DNA of 47,553 nucleotides from an uncultured Dorea sp. (GCA_947645355.1 CANSCI010000010.1:1-47553); one strand, 5' to 3'; shown: positions 18,027 to 27,506, counted from the stretch's first letter. Notes: generated by a model not told the origin, from the sequence alone. Made by a program: numbers and translations.

Positions 18027-19729
18027 TTTTTCTGTCCCTTCCTTCCCGTCAGTACAATGACTGTCCTCGGAGCAACTTCCAGCGCCTTCTTATCCTTCAT
18101 ACATAACGGATTTTCAAGAATTCCCTCGTCCGTAGACGCCAGCATATACCAGTTCTTTCCTTTGGAAAGTGCCGGCAGTGCAAATGTATGGGACAACCAG
18201 TGCATATTGTAGATCACAAAACAGTCATCCTCCTTGAGTGCCGCCCCACTGTAATATACACCGAGCTGCCTGCTTGAAACCTCTGACGGTGTCCGCCACG
18301 CGCTCTCACCGTGGTAGGATACATCCGGTACACCGCAGCTGACCATATCCGCCCCGCACATCTCTTTCTGAGGATGAAATACACCATATTCTCTGCGCAG
18401 GCGGATCAGGCCCTTGACAAATTCATACTGGTCTGAATGGCTCTTAAGCCCGCTCCAGTTGAGCCAGCCCACCGGGTTATCCTGGCAATAAACATTATTA
18501 TTCCCCTTCTGGGAATTACCGAACTCATCTCCCGACAAGATACAGGGCATTCCCTGCGCCAGTAATACCAGAAAAAGCGCATTCCTGATCTGCCTTCTGC
18601 GCAGGCCTGCCACTGCTTTCTTACGGCTCGGTCCTTCGGCGCCGCAATTCCAGCTGTAATTATAATCCGGGCCGTCCTGGTTATTCTCCCCGTTCTGCTC
18701 ATTGTGCTTTCCGTCATAAGAGACAAGGTCATTTAAGGTAAACCCATTGTGGGAGGCAATATAATTAAACGCCCCCTCCTCCTCGGAAAGATGTCTGAGC
18801 CAATAAATCACACCATTTACCATTCCCTCGTCCCCCTTCAGGAACTGCCGCATAACACTCTGAAAATCCATCCGGTGTGTCAAAAGCTTCGTGTGCTTCA
18901 GCACCGGATCCTCCATAGCCGCCCTGGTAGCATCCGCACATGGATTCAAGATAAAGCCGTCCACATGATATTCTATCAGATAATAGCGAAGACATTCCAC
19001 CACCGTCAGGGCAGGTACGAAAATCTCAAACGGCATCTCCAGCACCACCTCGATCCCTTCCTTGTGGCACGCCTTCACCATATCCTTCAATGCCTTTACC
19101 CCGTCACCGCATGCAGCATAGGCGCTCTTAGGAGCAAAATAAAATCCCGGCCCGTACCCCCAGTAATTCCGGCGCAGCCCGCACTCTTCAAATTCATACA
19201 CCGGCATACAGTGGATCTGGTTAATCCCAAGCTCCTTCAAGTACGGAAGTTTTTCGATGACACCCTCAAAAGTGCCTTTCGCCCGCACCTTTGAATGCAT
19301 ATCCCTGGTAAATCCCCTCACATGCAGGCTATAGGCAACCACCTCGCAGCGCGGCAGGCGCAAAGGCCGATCCCCCTCCCAGTCATATTCGCCGCGGTAT
19401 AAATATCCTCTTACCTCATGCTTCCGGATGTCCCGCTCCTCTCCCCATACAATCCTTCCTGCAAGAGCCCTCACATACGGATCCACAGTAATCTCACCGT
19501 CAATCTCATAATTATACTCATATTCCCCGGCACGAAAGCCCGTCAGCGCAAGATAACGCACATCTCCTAATGCTTCCTCCATATCATATGTCCTACAGGG
19601 GGCACCTTCCTCATTCCGGTACAAAAGAAGCCTGCACTTCTTTTCCCCCGGAACGACTACGGAAAAATTAACCTGATTTTCAGTTATTGTAACTCCTAAT
19701 GGCAACGGCTGCCCCTGTACTTTTTTCAT
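18023..19729 (-). CDS. GlgX/isoamylase-like GH13 protein lacking the catalytic residues (probable pseudoenzyme)
   Basis: A 568-residue protein. Residues about 5-95 resemble the N-terminal CBM48 domain; about 125-500 is a GH13 barrel closest to glycogen debranching enzyme GlgX (NYWGYGPGFYFAPKSAYA; SGDEFGNSQKGNNNVYCQDN). The active site is altered. The nucleophile motif VDGFRFD reads VDGFILN (Asp to Asn262), the acid/base motif LIAEPWD reads LLTHRMD (Glu to His285), and AHDGF reads SHNGF (Asp to Asn328). Region I (LDIVLNH in GlgX) reads LEMPFEI, and about 50 residues between regions I and II are missing. It is otherwise intact, so it is unlikely to hydrolyse glucan and may bind it. It lies in an operon between a sugar-binding lipoprotein gene and a TraX-like gene; start 19729 has AAAGGATAAGG upstream. 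Confidence 0.88.
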   Translation of the reverse strand: MKKVQGQPLPLGVTITENQVNFSVVVPGEKKCRLLLYRNEEGAPCRTYDMEEALGDVRYLALTGFRAGEYEYNYEIDGEITVDPYVRALAGRIVWGEERDIRKHEVRGYLYRGEYDWEGDRPLRLPRCEVVAYSLHVRGFTRDMHSKVRAKGTFEGVIEKLPYLKELGINQIHCMPVYEFEECGLRRNYWGYGPGFYFAPKSAYAACGDGVKALKDMVKACHKEGIEVVLEMPFEIFVPALTVVECLRYYLIEYHVDGFILNPCADATRAAMEDPVLKHTKLLTHRMDFQSVMRQFLKGDEGMVNGVIYWLRHLSEEEGAFNYIASHNGFTLNDLVSYDGKHNEQNGENNQDGPDYNYSWNCGAEGPSRKKAVAGLRRRQIRNALFLVLLAQGMPCILSGDEFGNSQKGNNNVYCQDNPVGWLNWSGLKSHSDQYEFVKGLIRLRREYGVFHPQKEMCGADMVSCGVPDVSYHGESAWRTPSEVSSRQLGVYYSGAALKEDDCFVIYNMHWLSHTFALPALSKGKNWYMLASTDEGILENPLCMKDKKALEVAPRTVIVLTGRKGQKN

Positions 19730-19747
19730 GCCTTATCCTTTCTGTTC

Positions 19748-20758
19748 CTACTGCCATCCATCGGTTCCATACATATCTACATTATCCTTATTGATCATAA
19801 AGACCTCTTCATACACCTCTTTTTCATAATCTTCACCCTGCAGAATATTTACGGTTGTCATTGCAGCTTCTTTCCCCATATTGATAGGTGACTGTGCTGC
19901 TGTACCGGCAATCTGATTCTCCGCTTTTTTCAATTCCTTTTTAATATCCGGAGAACCGTCTACACCGAAGATTACCAGGTCTGTAAGTCCCGCTACATTA
20001 GCTGCGGTCTTGGCGCCGACAGCTAACTGGTCATTGCCGCACATAATTGCACAGATATCGGGATACTCCTTAAGAATCCGCTGGGATGCCTCAAGTGCTT
20101 TTTCAAATTCTCCGCCGGTGTCTGCCCGCTCCACAACCTCGAATCCATTCTCAGCCAGTGCGATCGCCTCTTCAAAACCGGTAATCCGGTCGTTGATGGA
20201 GTTCTGCGTCGGGCATTCCAGGATGGCGATCTTTCCGCCCTCCGGGCATTTTTCGATGAGGCTCTCCCCGCAGATGTAGCCGGCATTATGATTATCAGAG
20301 CCTATGTAGGCATCCACATAATCCATCTCCTTCACCTGTGTATCTACATTAATGATCTTAACGCCTGCTTCTTTTAGTTTCTCCAGAGAAGGCGTGATCT
20401 TTTCCCAATCCACCGGACTTAAGATGATCGCCTTGATGCCCGCATCTATCATCTCCTGGATCTGCGACTCCTGAAGCTTCGGATCCGTGCCAGGATCCCG
20501 GGTGATCATCTGATATCCCGACTTCTCCAGCGCCTCTCTTACCGCACTTTCCAACGTAATAAAATAAGGGTTTTCCATATCGATCGCCGTAAACCCTACA
20601 AGGATCTCCTCCGGCATTTCTTCCTGCTGCCCTTCATCTTTCTCCTCCACAATTGCATTATCCTCCGGAGATCCTACATTTTTCTTGCAGGACATCGTCC
20701 CAAACACGCAAAGCAGCAAAACAGATACTATTACAAATATCCTTCTTCTTAACATCAT
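19748..20758 (-). CDS. Sugar-type ABC substrate-binding lipoprotein (RbsB-like), orphan
   Basis: A 336-residue periplasmic-binding-protein-like lipoprotein. The signal peptide is MMLRRRIFVIVSVLLLCVFG with lipobox GTMSC (Cys24), then an acidic linker and a type 1 sugar-binding fold (VGFTAIDMENPYFITLESAV; AIILSPVDWEKI; IFGVDGSPDIKKELK). Such proteins bind ribose, galactose, AI-2 or similar. No ABC ATPase or permease is adjacent; the next gene, 18 bases downstream, is the inactive GH13 protein. It may therefore serve a transporter elsewhere or act as a sensor. Two adjacent ATGs (20758, 20755) follow GGGAGGGAGAT. The ligand cannot be read from the sequence. Confidence 0.9.
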   Translation of the reverse strand: MMLRRRIFVIVSVLLLCVFGTMSCKKNVGSPEDNAIVEEKDEGQQEEMPEEILVGFTAIDMENPYFITLESAVREALEKSGYQMITRDPGTDPKLQESQIQEMIDAGIKAIILSPVDWEKITPSLEKLKEAGVKIINVDTQVKEMDYVDAYIGSDNHNAGYICGESLIEKCPEGGKIAILECPTQNSINDRITGFEEAIALAENGFEVVERADTGGEFEKALEASQRILKEYPDICAIMCGNDQLAVGAKTAANVAGLTDLVIFGVDGSPDIKKELKKAENQIAGTAAQSPINMGKEAAMTTVNILQGEDYEKEVYEEVFMINKDNVDMYGTDGWQ

Positions 20759-20857
20759 ATCTCCCTCCCTGGGTACACCGCCCTCCTGCCGTAATCAAGC
20801 AGCGGACACTGCACAGTTTTATTCTACAACATTTTTACATTTTTGGCTACAACATCC

Positions 20858-20886
20858 TTGCTTTTTAAGGGTTCCTTTGGTACAGT
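20858..20886 (+). promoter_or_regulatory. Probable promoter of the DUF1292 gene
   Basis: TTGCTT (20858-20863), a 17-base spacer and TACAGT (20881-20886), about 35 bases before the start codon. The -10 is imperfect. Confidence 0.5.
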
Positions 20887-20920
20887 TAGATTATCTTAAA
20901 TATAAAAGGAGAATGAGTAC

Positions 20921-21220
20921 ATGAGTGAACAAAATACAAATCCCGAAGAAGAGGTTGTCACTGTAACCCTCACCTTAGATAACGATGAAGTAGTAGAATG
21001 CGCTGTTCTGACTACCTATGCAGTGAATGACCAGGAATATATTGCCCTTCTCCCCCTGAATGAAGACGGAGAAAATGAGGACGGGGATGTCTATCTCTAT
21101 CGTTACGGCGAAGAAGACGGAGAGCCCACGCTTGCCAACATTGAAGACGACGAAGAGTACGAAATTGCCGCCGATGGATTTGATGAATGGCTGGATACGC
21201 AGGAGTTTGAAGAAGCATAG
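20921..21220 (+). CDS. DUF1292 domain protein
   Basis: A 99-residue, very acidic protein of the DUF1292 family, widespread in Firmicutes and of unknown function. The family core is visible as VTVTLTLDNDEVVECAVL, YIALLPLNEDGE, VYLYRYGEED and YEIAADGFDEWL. No membrane segment. AAAAGGAG lies nine bases before the ATG. In many Firmicutes DUF1292 genes sit beside the RuvX-like gene; here it is alone between a divergent lipoprotein gene and a convergent helicase gene. No terminator of note is seen in the 29 bases that follow. Confidence 0.93.
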   Translation: MSEQNTNPEEEVVTVTLTLDNDEVVECAVLTTYAVNDQEYIALLPLNEDGENEDGDVYLYRYGEEDGEPTLANIEDDEEYEIAADGFDEWLDTQEFEEA

Positions 21221-21249
21221 CAGATCACGGCGGCGCGGCAGTTAGGATT

Positions 21250-23085
21250 TCAGATTTTCAATAATTCATTCACAAAGCGGGAAGGCTGCATGTCCTTTCC
21301 GTTTTTTTCTTTCACACAGCATATGGTGAGCCGGCGCTTTGCCCGCGTCATAGCCACATAGAACAGTCTTCTCTCCTCCTCAAGTTCTTCTTCCATAACC
21401 GCTTTTTTGTATGGACATACCCCCTCGTTCGCTCCAGGGATAAATACTGTATCGAACTCAAGCCCCTTTGCGCCATGCATAGTGAGCAGGGAGATCCCCT
21501 GCCCCAGACTCTCCGGCCTGCCCTGCTTTAAAAGCAGTTCCTTATATGCCTCCACATACAAAAACCAGTCAGAGATCGTCAGAATTTTTCTGGACCGCTC
21601 CTGAATCTCTCCAAGTACTGCAAACAGCTCCTCCGGATCCGTTCCCCGGTAATCTGCATAATCTCTCAGGAATTCATTATATCCCATACTTTTCCGTATA
21701 TACTCTATGGCTGCATACGGTGTTTTCCCGCGGATCATCTTCATATCCCACTCCAGCTGGTCAATCCGATCCTGCATCCATCTCTTGTCACAGTAAAAAC
21801 TGCGCAGGCTTTCATAGCTGACTGTCCCGCACTCCATGCTGTCTCTCCCGATATAGCGATTCGGCCTGTTCGCCACCTGAAGGAAGTGCTTCCTGCAGGC
21901 ATCCCCATTTGCCAGATGGAAATAGCTGCTGATATCAAGCCCTATAAAATGCTCATACAAATTATTCATGTGCTCCTTCATCCGAAACGGGATCCCGCAC
22001 TCCATCAGTGTCTCAGCCAGAACCCCTGCATCGGCACAGGTCCGGTACAGCACTGCGATCTCCTGCACAGATATCCCGTCTTCCATTGTCTTCTTGATCT
22101 GTCCGGCGATATACAGGCTCTCCTCCGAAGGATCTTTGACCTCCTGCACATGGATGTTGTGCCCGGGGCCTTTATGAGCACGGATGGATTTGGAGAAACG
22201 GTTACGATTATGTCCGATGACCCGGAGCGATCCATGGACAATATGCGCGCCGGAACGATAGTTCACATCCAGCAAAATCTGCCTGGCATCCTTATAATCC
22301 TTCCGGAAATCCTGCATAATCCCCGGCCTTGCCCCACGGAACCCATACACAGACTGGTCGTCATCCCCTACAACGAACAAATTATTGAGAGGCTCTGCCA
22401 GCATGCGCAGTACATCATACTGCACCTGGTTAATATCCTGAAACTCGTCCACCAGAATATACCGAAACCGCTGCTGCCATTTTGCAAGGATATCCGGCCG
22501 CTCCTCAAACAGCCGGCAGCATAAGGTAAGCATATCCTCAAAGTCTAACTTCTTCCTCTTCTTTTTTAATGTTTCATAACTCTCATAGAGTTCCCGGAAT
22601 CTCCCGCCGCAGCGTTTTGATTCATACTCCTCAATCTTATGCCGGTTATTTTTTACATTGGCGATCTCCTCCGCAAGTTCCCGAAGAGAATCCTCATCCT
22701 CCGGAAATCCCTCACTGCCCTCCCGCCTGAGTTTGCCCGCCGCCTCCTTAAGCAGGAACTTCCTCTCTCCTTCCGACAGGAGGTTTGACGGTGTCAGCCC
22801 GTACGCCCACTTGAGGATCCCATAGTAGATTCCGTGAAACGTTCCGAAGGTCACCGGGAAAGAAGCCCCTCCCATCACCTGGAAAAAGCGCTGCCTCATC
22901 TCCGCAGCCGCATACTTTGTAAAGGTAATGACCAGAATCTCTTCTGGTCTTACCTTATACACTTTTAACAAATATTCAATTCTTTTTGCAATGGTGAGAG
23001 TTTTCCCGGAACCGGGACCGGCAAGAACCATACACGGCCCTTGATAGTGTGCAGCTGCTTCTTTCTGAGCATTGTTTAAACTCAT
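21250..23085 (-). CDS. UvrD/Rep-family ATP-dependent DNA helicase
   Basis: A 611-residue superfamily 1A helicase with all core motifs: Walker A LAGPGSGKTLTIAKR, motif Ia VITFTKYAAAEMRQRF, motif II ILVDEFQDINQVQYD, motif III VVGDDDQSVYGFRGARPG, motif IV VNYRSG, motif V LLTMHGAKGLEFDTVFIPG and motif VI RRLFYVAMTRAKRRL. It is shorter than PcrA (about 720) and lacks the long C-terminal extension that binds RNA polymerase, so it is a paralogue rather than the main PcrA; a role in repair or removal of protein roadblocks is inferred. It begins 12 bases after gltX and is the distal gene of that unit. Confidence 0.93.
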   Translation of the reverse strand: MSLNNAQKEAAAHYQGPCMVLAGPGSGKTLTIAKRIEYLLKVYKVRPEEILVITFTKYAAAEMRQRFFQVMGGASFPVTFGTFHGIYYGILKWAYGLTPSNLLSEGERKFLLKEAAGKLRREGSEGFPEDEDSLRELAEEIANVKNNRHKIEEYESKRCGGRFRELYESYETLKKKRKKLDFEDMLTLCCRLFEERPDILAKWQQRFRYILVDEFQDINQVQYDVLRMLAEPLNNLFVVGDDDQSVYGFRGARPGIMQDFRKDYKDARQILLDVNYRSGAHIVHGSLRVIGHNRNRFSKSIRAHKGPGHNIHVQEVKDPSEESLYIAGQIKKTMEDGISVQEIAVLYRTCADAGVLAETLMECGIPFRMKEHMNNLYEHFIGLDISSYFHLANGDACRKHFLQVANRPNRYIGRDSMECGTVSYESLRSFYCDKRWMQDRIDQLEWDMKMIRGKTPYAAIEYIRKSMGYNEFLRDYADYRGTDPEELFAVLGEIQERSRKILTISDWFLYVEAYKELLLKQGRPESLGQGISLLTMHGAKGLEFDTVFIPGANEGVCPYKKAVMEEELEEERRLFYVAMTRAKRRLTICCVKEKNGKDMQPSRFVNELLKI

Positions 23086-23097
23086 AAATACCTCTTA

Positions 23098-24558
23098 TTA
23101 CCTGCTTAATAATTCAATCCCCCTGCGGATACGGGCAAGAGACTCCTCTTTTCCAAGGATCTCCATAATCTCTGTCGCCCCGCCCGGGGTATTCTGCTTT
23201 CCGGACACAGCCGTCCTTATGGGCCACATCACAAAACCAGTCTTACAGCCTTTTTCATCCACATATTTTTTAAGAAGGGCAAACAGGGCATCATTGCCAA
23301 AATCCTCCTGCACCTCCAGAAGCGGGAGCACATCCTTCAATACCTCCAAAGACTTTTCTTCATTCGTCTTCATCTTCTTATGGCAGTACAGAGACGTCTC
23401 ATACCCTCCAAGCTCCTGGAAGAAATCAATCTGCTCTTCAATATCCGGGAACACCTCGATGCGGGTTCTCACAAGCCGGGCGATCTTCCTGAGATCATAA
23501 TCCTTTGTGACCACCGCCTCTATATATGGCTTTGCCATCTCAAAGAATGCCTCCTCGTCCATAGCCTTAAAATACTCGCCGTTCATCCACCTCAGCTTTA
23601 CAATGTCAAATACAGCCGGGGACTTGCTCATATGCCGGTAATCAAATTCCCGAATCAGTTCCTCCAGAGAATAGATCTCCTGATTCCCTGACGGACACCA
23701 GCCCAGCAGTGCCACATAGTTCACCACAGCCTCTGTCAAGAAGCCCTGATCGATCAGATCCTCATAGGAGGAATGTCCGCATCTTTTGCTCAGTTTTTTA
23801 TGGTTTTCGTCTGTGATCAGAGGACAGTGCACATACGTCGGAATCTCCCAGCCAAATGCCTCGTAGATCTTGTTATATTTGGGCGCAGAGGATAAATACT
23901 CATTGCCCCGCACCACGTGCGTGATCCCCATCAAATGGTCGTCGATTACGTTGGCAAAATTATAAGTCGGATAACCGTCGGACTTAATCAGGATCAGATC
24001 CTCAAGCTCCTCATTGGGAACTGTAATCTCCCCGTAAATATCATCCCGGAAGGTAGTTGTCCCTTCCGTCGGCATATTAAACCGGATCACATACGGTTTC
24101 CCGGCATCAAGATTCGCCGAAACTTCTTCCCTGCTAAGCCCCAGGCAGTGCTTATCGTACACAACGATCTCGGCACTCTCCTCTCCGGACACTTTGCTTT
24201 TCAGGGACTCCAGACGTTCCTTGTCACAGAAACAGTAATAGGCATCCCCCTGCTCGATCAGTTTCTTTGCATACTCAAGGTAGAGTCCTGATGCATTTCT
24301 CTCACTCTGCACATAAGGGCCTGCTCCCCCGTCCTTGTCCGGTCCCTCATCATGGATAAGTCCTGTCTCCTCAAGAGTGTGGTAGATGATCTCAAGAGCC
24401 CCTTCCACAAAACGCTCCTGGTCGGTATCCTCGATCCGGAGCATAAAATCCCCGTCTTCATGCTTCGCAATCAAATACGCATACAGCGCTGTCCTCAAGT
24501 TTCCTACATGCATCCTCCCCGTAGGGCTCGGCGCAAATCTTGTCCTCACTTTACTCAT
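23098..24558 (-). CDS. gltX: Glutamyl-tRNA synthetase
   Basis: A 486-residue class I synthetase. It begins [29 protein letters not shown], containing the HIGH-equivalent MHVG, and has the KLSKR motif at [17 protein letters not shown]. It charges tRNA-Glu and, in Gram-positive bacteria lacking GlnRS, normally also tRNA-Gln for later amidation. The ATG at 24558 has AGGAGATGG upstream and gives the family N-terminus; an open 53-codon upstream extension is not supported. It follows the ThrE half-transporter by 37 bases and precedes the helicase by 12. Confidence 0.97.
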   Translation of the reverse strand: MSKVRTRFAPSPTGRMHVGNLRTALYAYLIAKHEDGDFMLRIEDTDQERFVEGALEIIYHTLEETGLIHDEGPDKDGGAGPYVQSERNASGLYLEYAKKLIEQGDAYYCFCDKERLESLKSKVSGEESAEIVVYDKHCLGLSREEVSANLDAGKPYVIRFNMPTEGTTTFRDDIYGEITVPNEELEDLILIKSDGYPTYNFANVIDDHLMGITHVVRGNEYLSSAPKYNKIYEAFGWEIPTYVHCPLITDENHKKLSKRCGHSSYEDLIDQGFLTEAVVNYVALLGWCPSGNQEIYSLEELIREFDYRHMSKSPAVFDIVKLRWMNGEYFKAMDEEAFFEMAKPYIEAVVTKDYDLRKIARLVRTRIEVFPDIEEQIDFFQELGGYETSLYCHKKMKTNEEKSLEVLKDVLPLLEVQEDFGNDALFALLKKYVDEKGCKTGFVMWPIRTAVSGKQNTPGGATEIMEILGKEESLARIRRGIELLSR

Positions 24559-24595
24559 AATCCATCTCCTAATTCTATCCTTATATTTTTCTTTC

Positions 24596-25069
24596 TTATT
24601 TTCTTCTGATCCCGTATTTCCTCTGCCTCCAGTAACCCGGCTGGAAGAATTCCCGCGGTACCGCAAGCACCACTGCAATGCCGAGCACAATGCCAAAAGC
24701 CACCTTGATTGCCTCAAGCCCCCGCTGCGCCGCCAGATTCAGCTGCTCCATCACCAGATAATATGCAGTATAATACACTCCGGCTCCCGGCACAAGCGGA
24801 AATATGCCTGATATGAGAAAAACCGTGACCGGGCATTTCAGGCGCACTGTCAGCATCCTGGAAATCAGGACCACCACAACGGTTCCGAAAAAAGAGGCTA
24901 CCGCCGCCGATAAGACTGTGTACTTTGCAACAAACAGATACACCAGCCATCCGGCCATCCCGGTCATTCCGCAGCTTAGATAGTACCGTCTGGGGACATT
25001 ATACAAGACCGAATATCCGATCGTTCCGATAAACGGACACAAAACATTTGCTACCACCTCTCTGATCAT
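24596..25069 (-). CDS. Threonine/serine exporter, C-terminal half (ThrE_2/DUF3815)
   Basis: A 157-residue membrane protein with about five hydrophobic segments (for example VNVLC region, [21 protein letters not shown], and [22 protein letters not shown]). The block [10 protein letters not shown] is typical of the DUF3815 half of ThrE transporters. In Firmicutes ThrE is split into two genes; the other half lies directly upstream, the two overlapping by four bases (ATGA). Together they should form the amino-acid exporter. Exported substrate (threonine or serine in Corynebacterium) is inferred from family. Confidence 0.9.
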   Translation of the reverse strand: MIREVVANVLCPFIGTIGYSVLYNVPRRYYLSCGMTGMAGWLVYLFVAKYTVLSAAVASFFGTVVVVLISRMLTVRLKCPVTVFLISGIFPLVPGAGVYYTAYYLVMEQLNLAAQRGLEAIKVAFGIVLGIAVVLAVPREFFQPGYWRQRKYGIRRK

Positions 25070-26298
25070 ATCGACAGCCCCCCAAACAGATTGTTATAGA
25101 TACTCAGAGTGACACCGACGCCAATGGCAATGTACACAAACACCAGAAGCGCATCAATCATACGGACAGTCCCTGACAGGAAATCACTGTCTGCAATCTC
25201 ACGGATCGCATTTACAAAGGCCATCCCGGGAACCAGCGGCATGATGGATCCAATAATCATACCTTCCATTCTGAGGTATCCGGCAATTGACAGATGCTTT
25301 ACCGCAATCGCCAATGTCGTAATGAGTACCCCTCCTGCAATATTAATAATAATCTTTGACATTTTATGCCGTTTTGCCGCAAGCACCCAGAATTGCAGCA
25401 GACAGCCGATGCAAAATGCCGCGATACTTTCTTTTAATGTCGCGCCAAGAAGATAACCAAAACAACCGCTTCCGACTCCTGCCCCAAGAATCTGAAAATA
25501 CCCTTTTTTGGGCGGATGTCTGTCAATTTCTTTCAGACGTTCCATTGCCGCATCAATAGATACATTGCCGGCAGAAATCTCCCTGGAGAGCGCATTCACC
25601 TCCGTGACAATTCCAAGGTGCGCCCCTGACAGCGGAACATGCTTAACTCTTGTGTAGATTTCTTCCCCTTCACTTTGCACACTGACAAATATGCCGTGGC
25701 TCAGCAGGAAGATGTCTACCTGATCTACATGGAACCGGTTGCATATTCGGGTGATCGTCTCCTCTACCCGAAAGATCTCCCCGCCGTTTTTCAGAAGGAT
25801 ACGCCCGGCCTCCAGGGCAAGATCCACCACCTTTTTCACGTCGATCTCAGATTCCAGCTTCTTCTTTAAGTATACCATATCTACAAGCTGTACCCCATCC
25901 TCATAGATTGGCTCCGCATAATTGTCAGTAAAAAAACCGGCAAGAATATGAGAATTCACGAAACCGCATTTTTCATAAAACCCCAGGGTCTTCCTGCTGT
26001 TTCCTGTCCCCACGTACATCATATCGCAGCGGTCACTGTAATGCTCGCACACATAATGTATCATATTCCTGCCGTATCCTTTTCCCTGCTCCTCCTTAAC
26101 AGTCGCAATATTCTTAATCTCACATCTGCGGTCCTTAAGCACCTGTACCGCGCAGACCGTCTTTATTACGCCCTCCTCGCTCAGTACAAACAGATCACTC
26201 TGATCCAGATACCTGTCAATCATATCCTCCTGTGGGTCAGCCATCAGGAGGATATCCATATATTTTCTTTTATTCTCCGTTACTTGTTGAATCTTCAT
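25066..26298 (-). CDS. GNAT acetyltransferase fused to ThrE N-terminal half (DUF1212)
   Basis: A 410-residue two-part protein in one continuous frame. Residues about 1-145 are a GNAT N-acetyltransferase: motif A is ATVKEEQGKGYGRNMIHYV (acetyl-CoA pyrophosphate loop), and motif B is TGNSRKTLGFYEKCGF. Residues about 150-410 are the DUF1212 part of ThrE: VVDLALEAGRILLKNGGEIFRVEETI, GIFVSVQSEGEEIYTRVKHV, then five or so membrane helices with IIGSIMPLVPGMAFVNAIRE. The start ATG 26298 has AGGGAG upstream. The complementary ThrE half follows with a four-base overlap. I infer that the acetyltransferase modifies or senses the exported amino acid or related amine. A sequencing-frameshift fusion is unlikely because the join is smooth and both domains look complete. 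Confidence 0.88.
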   Translation of the reverse strand: MKIQQVTENKRKYMDILLMADPQEDMIDRYLDQSDLFVLSEEGVIKTVCAVQVLKDRRCEIKNIATVKEEQGKGYGRNMIHYVCEHYSDRCDMMYVGTGNSRKTLGFYEKCGFVNSHILAGFFTDNYAEPIYEDGVQLVDMVYLKKKLESEIDVKKVVDLALEAGRILLKNGGEIFRVEETITRICNRFHVDQVDIFLLSHGIFVSVQSEGEEIYTRVKHVPLSGAHLGIVTEVNALSREISAGNVSIDAAMERLKEIDRHPPKKGYFQILGAGVGSGCFGYLLGATLKESIAAFCIGCLLQFWVLAAKRHKMSKIIINIAGGVLITTLAIAVKHLSIAGYLRMEGMIIGSIMPLVPGMAFVNAIREIADSDFLSGTVRMIDALLVFVYIAIGVGVTLSIYNNLFGGLSI

Positions 26299-26391
26299 AG
26301 ACGGCTCCCTGCACATTTAATTAATCCCATCCATTATAGCACCAGGGCCGCAAAAATTATAGTATGTTTTTCAAAAAATACTTATCACCCG

Positions 26392-27399
26392 CTATCCTTT
26401 TGGTTCTGCTGCCACCGTTCCGTTCCAGTTGTAAAGGATTCCTTCCTCACTGTAGTAATACGGATTATCAGGAGCCGCTTCAATATACACAAGACTGAGA
26501 AGACAGTCGAATGCTCCCGGTTCGATCCGGTGGATATTTGCCGGGATATAGATATCCGTAATCTCCACATCTACACCGTCAAATGCATTCGCCGCAACAC
26601 CGGTACATGTATCATAAACGGGAAGCACCAGCAATCCGTCTGTCACAAGAGGCGCTATGTTGGTACAACTGGTCAGAAGTCCCTCGTCATTAGCAGTAAA
26701 GCCCTCAAACTCTTTCCATCCTGCATAGAGTTCAAGTTCTCCGCCTTTCCCATCTGCACCTGAAAATGGTACGGTGCAGGCCGCATCCTCATACCATCCG
26801 TCAAACAGCTTGCCGAGCCTTGACGGCTCCTCACATTCCGACAGGGAAAATGCGTCTGAATCAAATACATATTCCGATTCCGCCGGTCTGCCGCCATTGC
26901 CGCGAAGCACCACCTTCCACGTCAGCGGCACCGGTTCCTTCTCGGCAGGCCGCTCCGTCTCCATTCCCGGAACATCTACACCGCCGGCAGAAGAATCCTC
27001 CGCCTCTTCCTCTCTGGCGGTTATGCCGGGAACTACAGGCTGTGATGACGGCACGGCCACTGTTCTCTGCACCAGATCTGCCTTTCGCACCTTCGGTACC
27101 GGGACATCCGATACCGGGACATCCAGCGCCGGCGGCAGACATCGGAGTCTTCCCAGAACCATTGAAAACCTTCTGCTTCCGTCCCGGGTAACCATCTCCA
27201 TAGTCCCGGCAGCCCTGAACCGGGCAAATTCCGCCTCACGCCGCACCTCCACATCCGAGAGTTTTTCGACCTGACTGCATGCACTAACGTATAGATACAT
27301 CAAAAATGCCACAAGACAAACGCCGGTGACAAGTTTTTTCAAGGGGATGTGGATATGTATATCCATCTCCATCCCTTCAAACGTTGAAACTATTTCCAT
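26392..27399 (-). CDS. Membrane-anchored protein with InlB-like and BspA-like leucine-rich repeats
   Basis: A 335-residue protein. A short N-terminal cytoplasmic stretch with MDIHIHIP is followed by one membrane segment (about 22-42, LVTGVCLVAFLMYLYVSAC). A Pro/Val-rich extracellular linker (about 85-160) follows, then an InlB B-repeat-like module (about 160-240; KVVLRGNGG to LELYAGWKEF) and a short BspA-type repeat segment (about 255-330; ITDIYIPANIHRIEPGAF). It ends NGTVAAEPKG, so the repeat array is very short. Start ATG 27399 has GAGGTGG upstream; a TATAAT lies at 27422-27427. Function unknown; surface display or protein interaction is inferred. Confidence 0.75.
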   Translation of the reverse strand: MEIVSTFEGMEMDIHIHIPLKKLVTGVCLVAFLMYLYVSACSQVEKLSDVEVRREAEFARFRAAGTMEMVTRDGSRRFSMVLGRLRCLPPALDVPVSDVPVPKVRKADLVQRTVAVPSSQPVVPGITAREEEAEDSSAGGVDVPGMETERPAEKEPVPLTWKVVLRGNGGRPAESEYVFDSDAFSLSECEEPSRLGKLFDGWYEDAACTVPFSGADGKGGELELYAGWKEFEGFTANDEGLLTSCTNIAPLVTDGLLVLPVYDTCTGVAANAFDGVDVEITDIYIPANIHRIEPGAFDCLLSLVYIEAAPDNPYYYSEEGILYNWNGTVAAEPKG

Positions 27400-27449
27400 A
27401 TTTTTCCACCTCACTGCAATTATTATAAAATGCAGCAATGGCAAAAGGA

Positions 27450-27481
27450 AGTGGCATCCTGTAACAAAACAGGACGCCACT
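27450..27481 (-). terminator. Hairpin ending the glycine reductase operon
   Basis: AGTGGCATCCTGT (27450-27462) pairs with ACAGGACGCCACT (27469-27481), 13 positions with one mismatch and a 6-base loop, 25 bases after the grdD stop. The T-tract on the minus strand is interrupted (TTCCTTTT), on the plus strand TTTTCAGTCTTTTTT. Confidence 0.75.
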
Positions 27482-27506
27482 TTTCAGTCTTTTTTGTGGA
27501 AATTTG

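Noticed and set aside
24559-24717. N-terminal extension of GltX
   Set aside because: The 53 extra codons precede the family start and the AGGAG site and cover part of the upstream gene.
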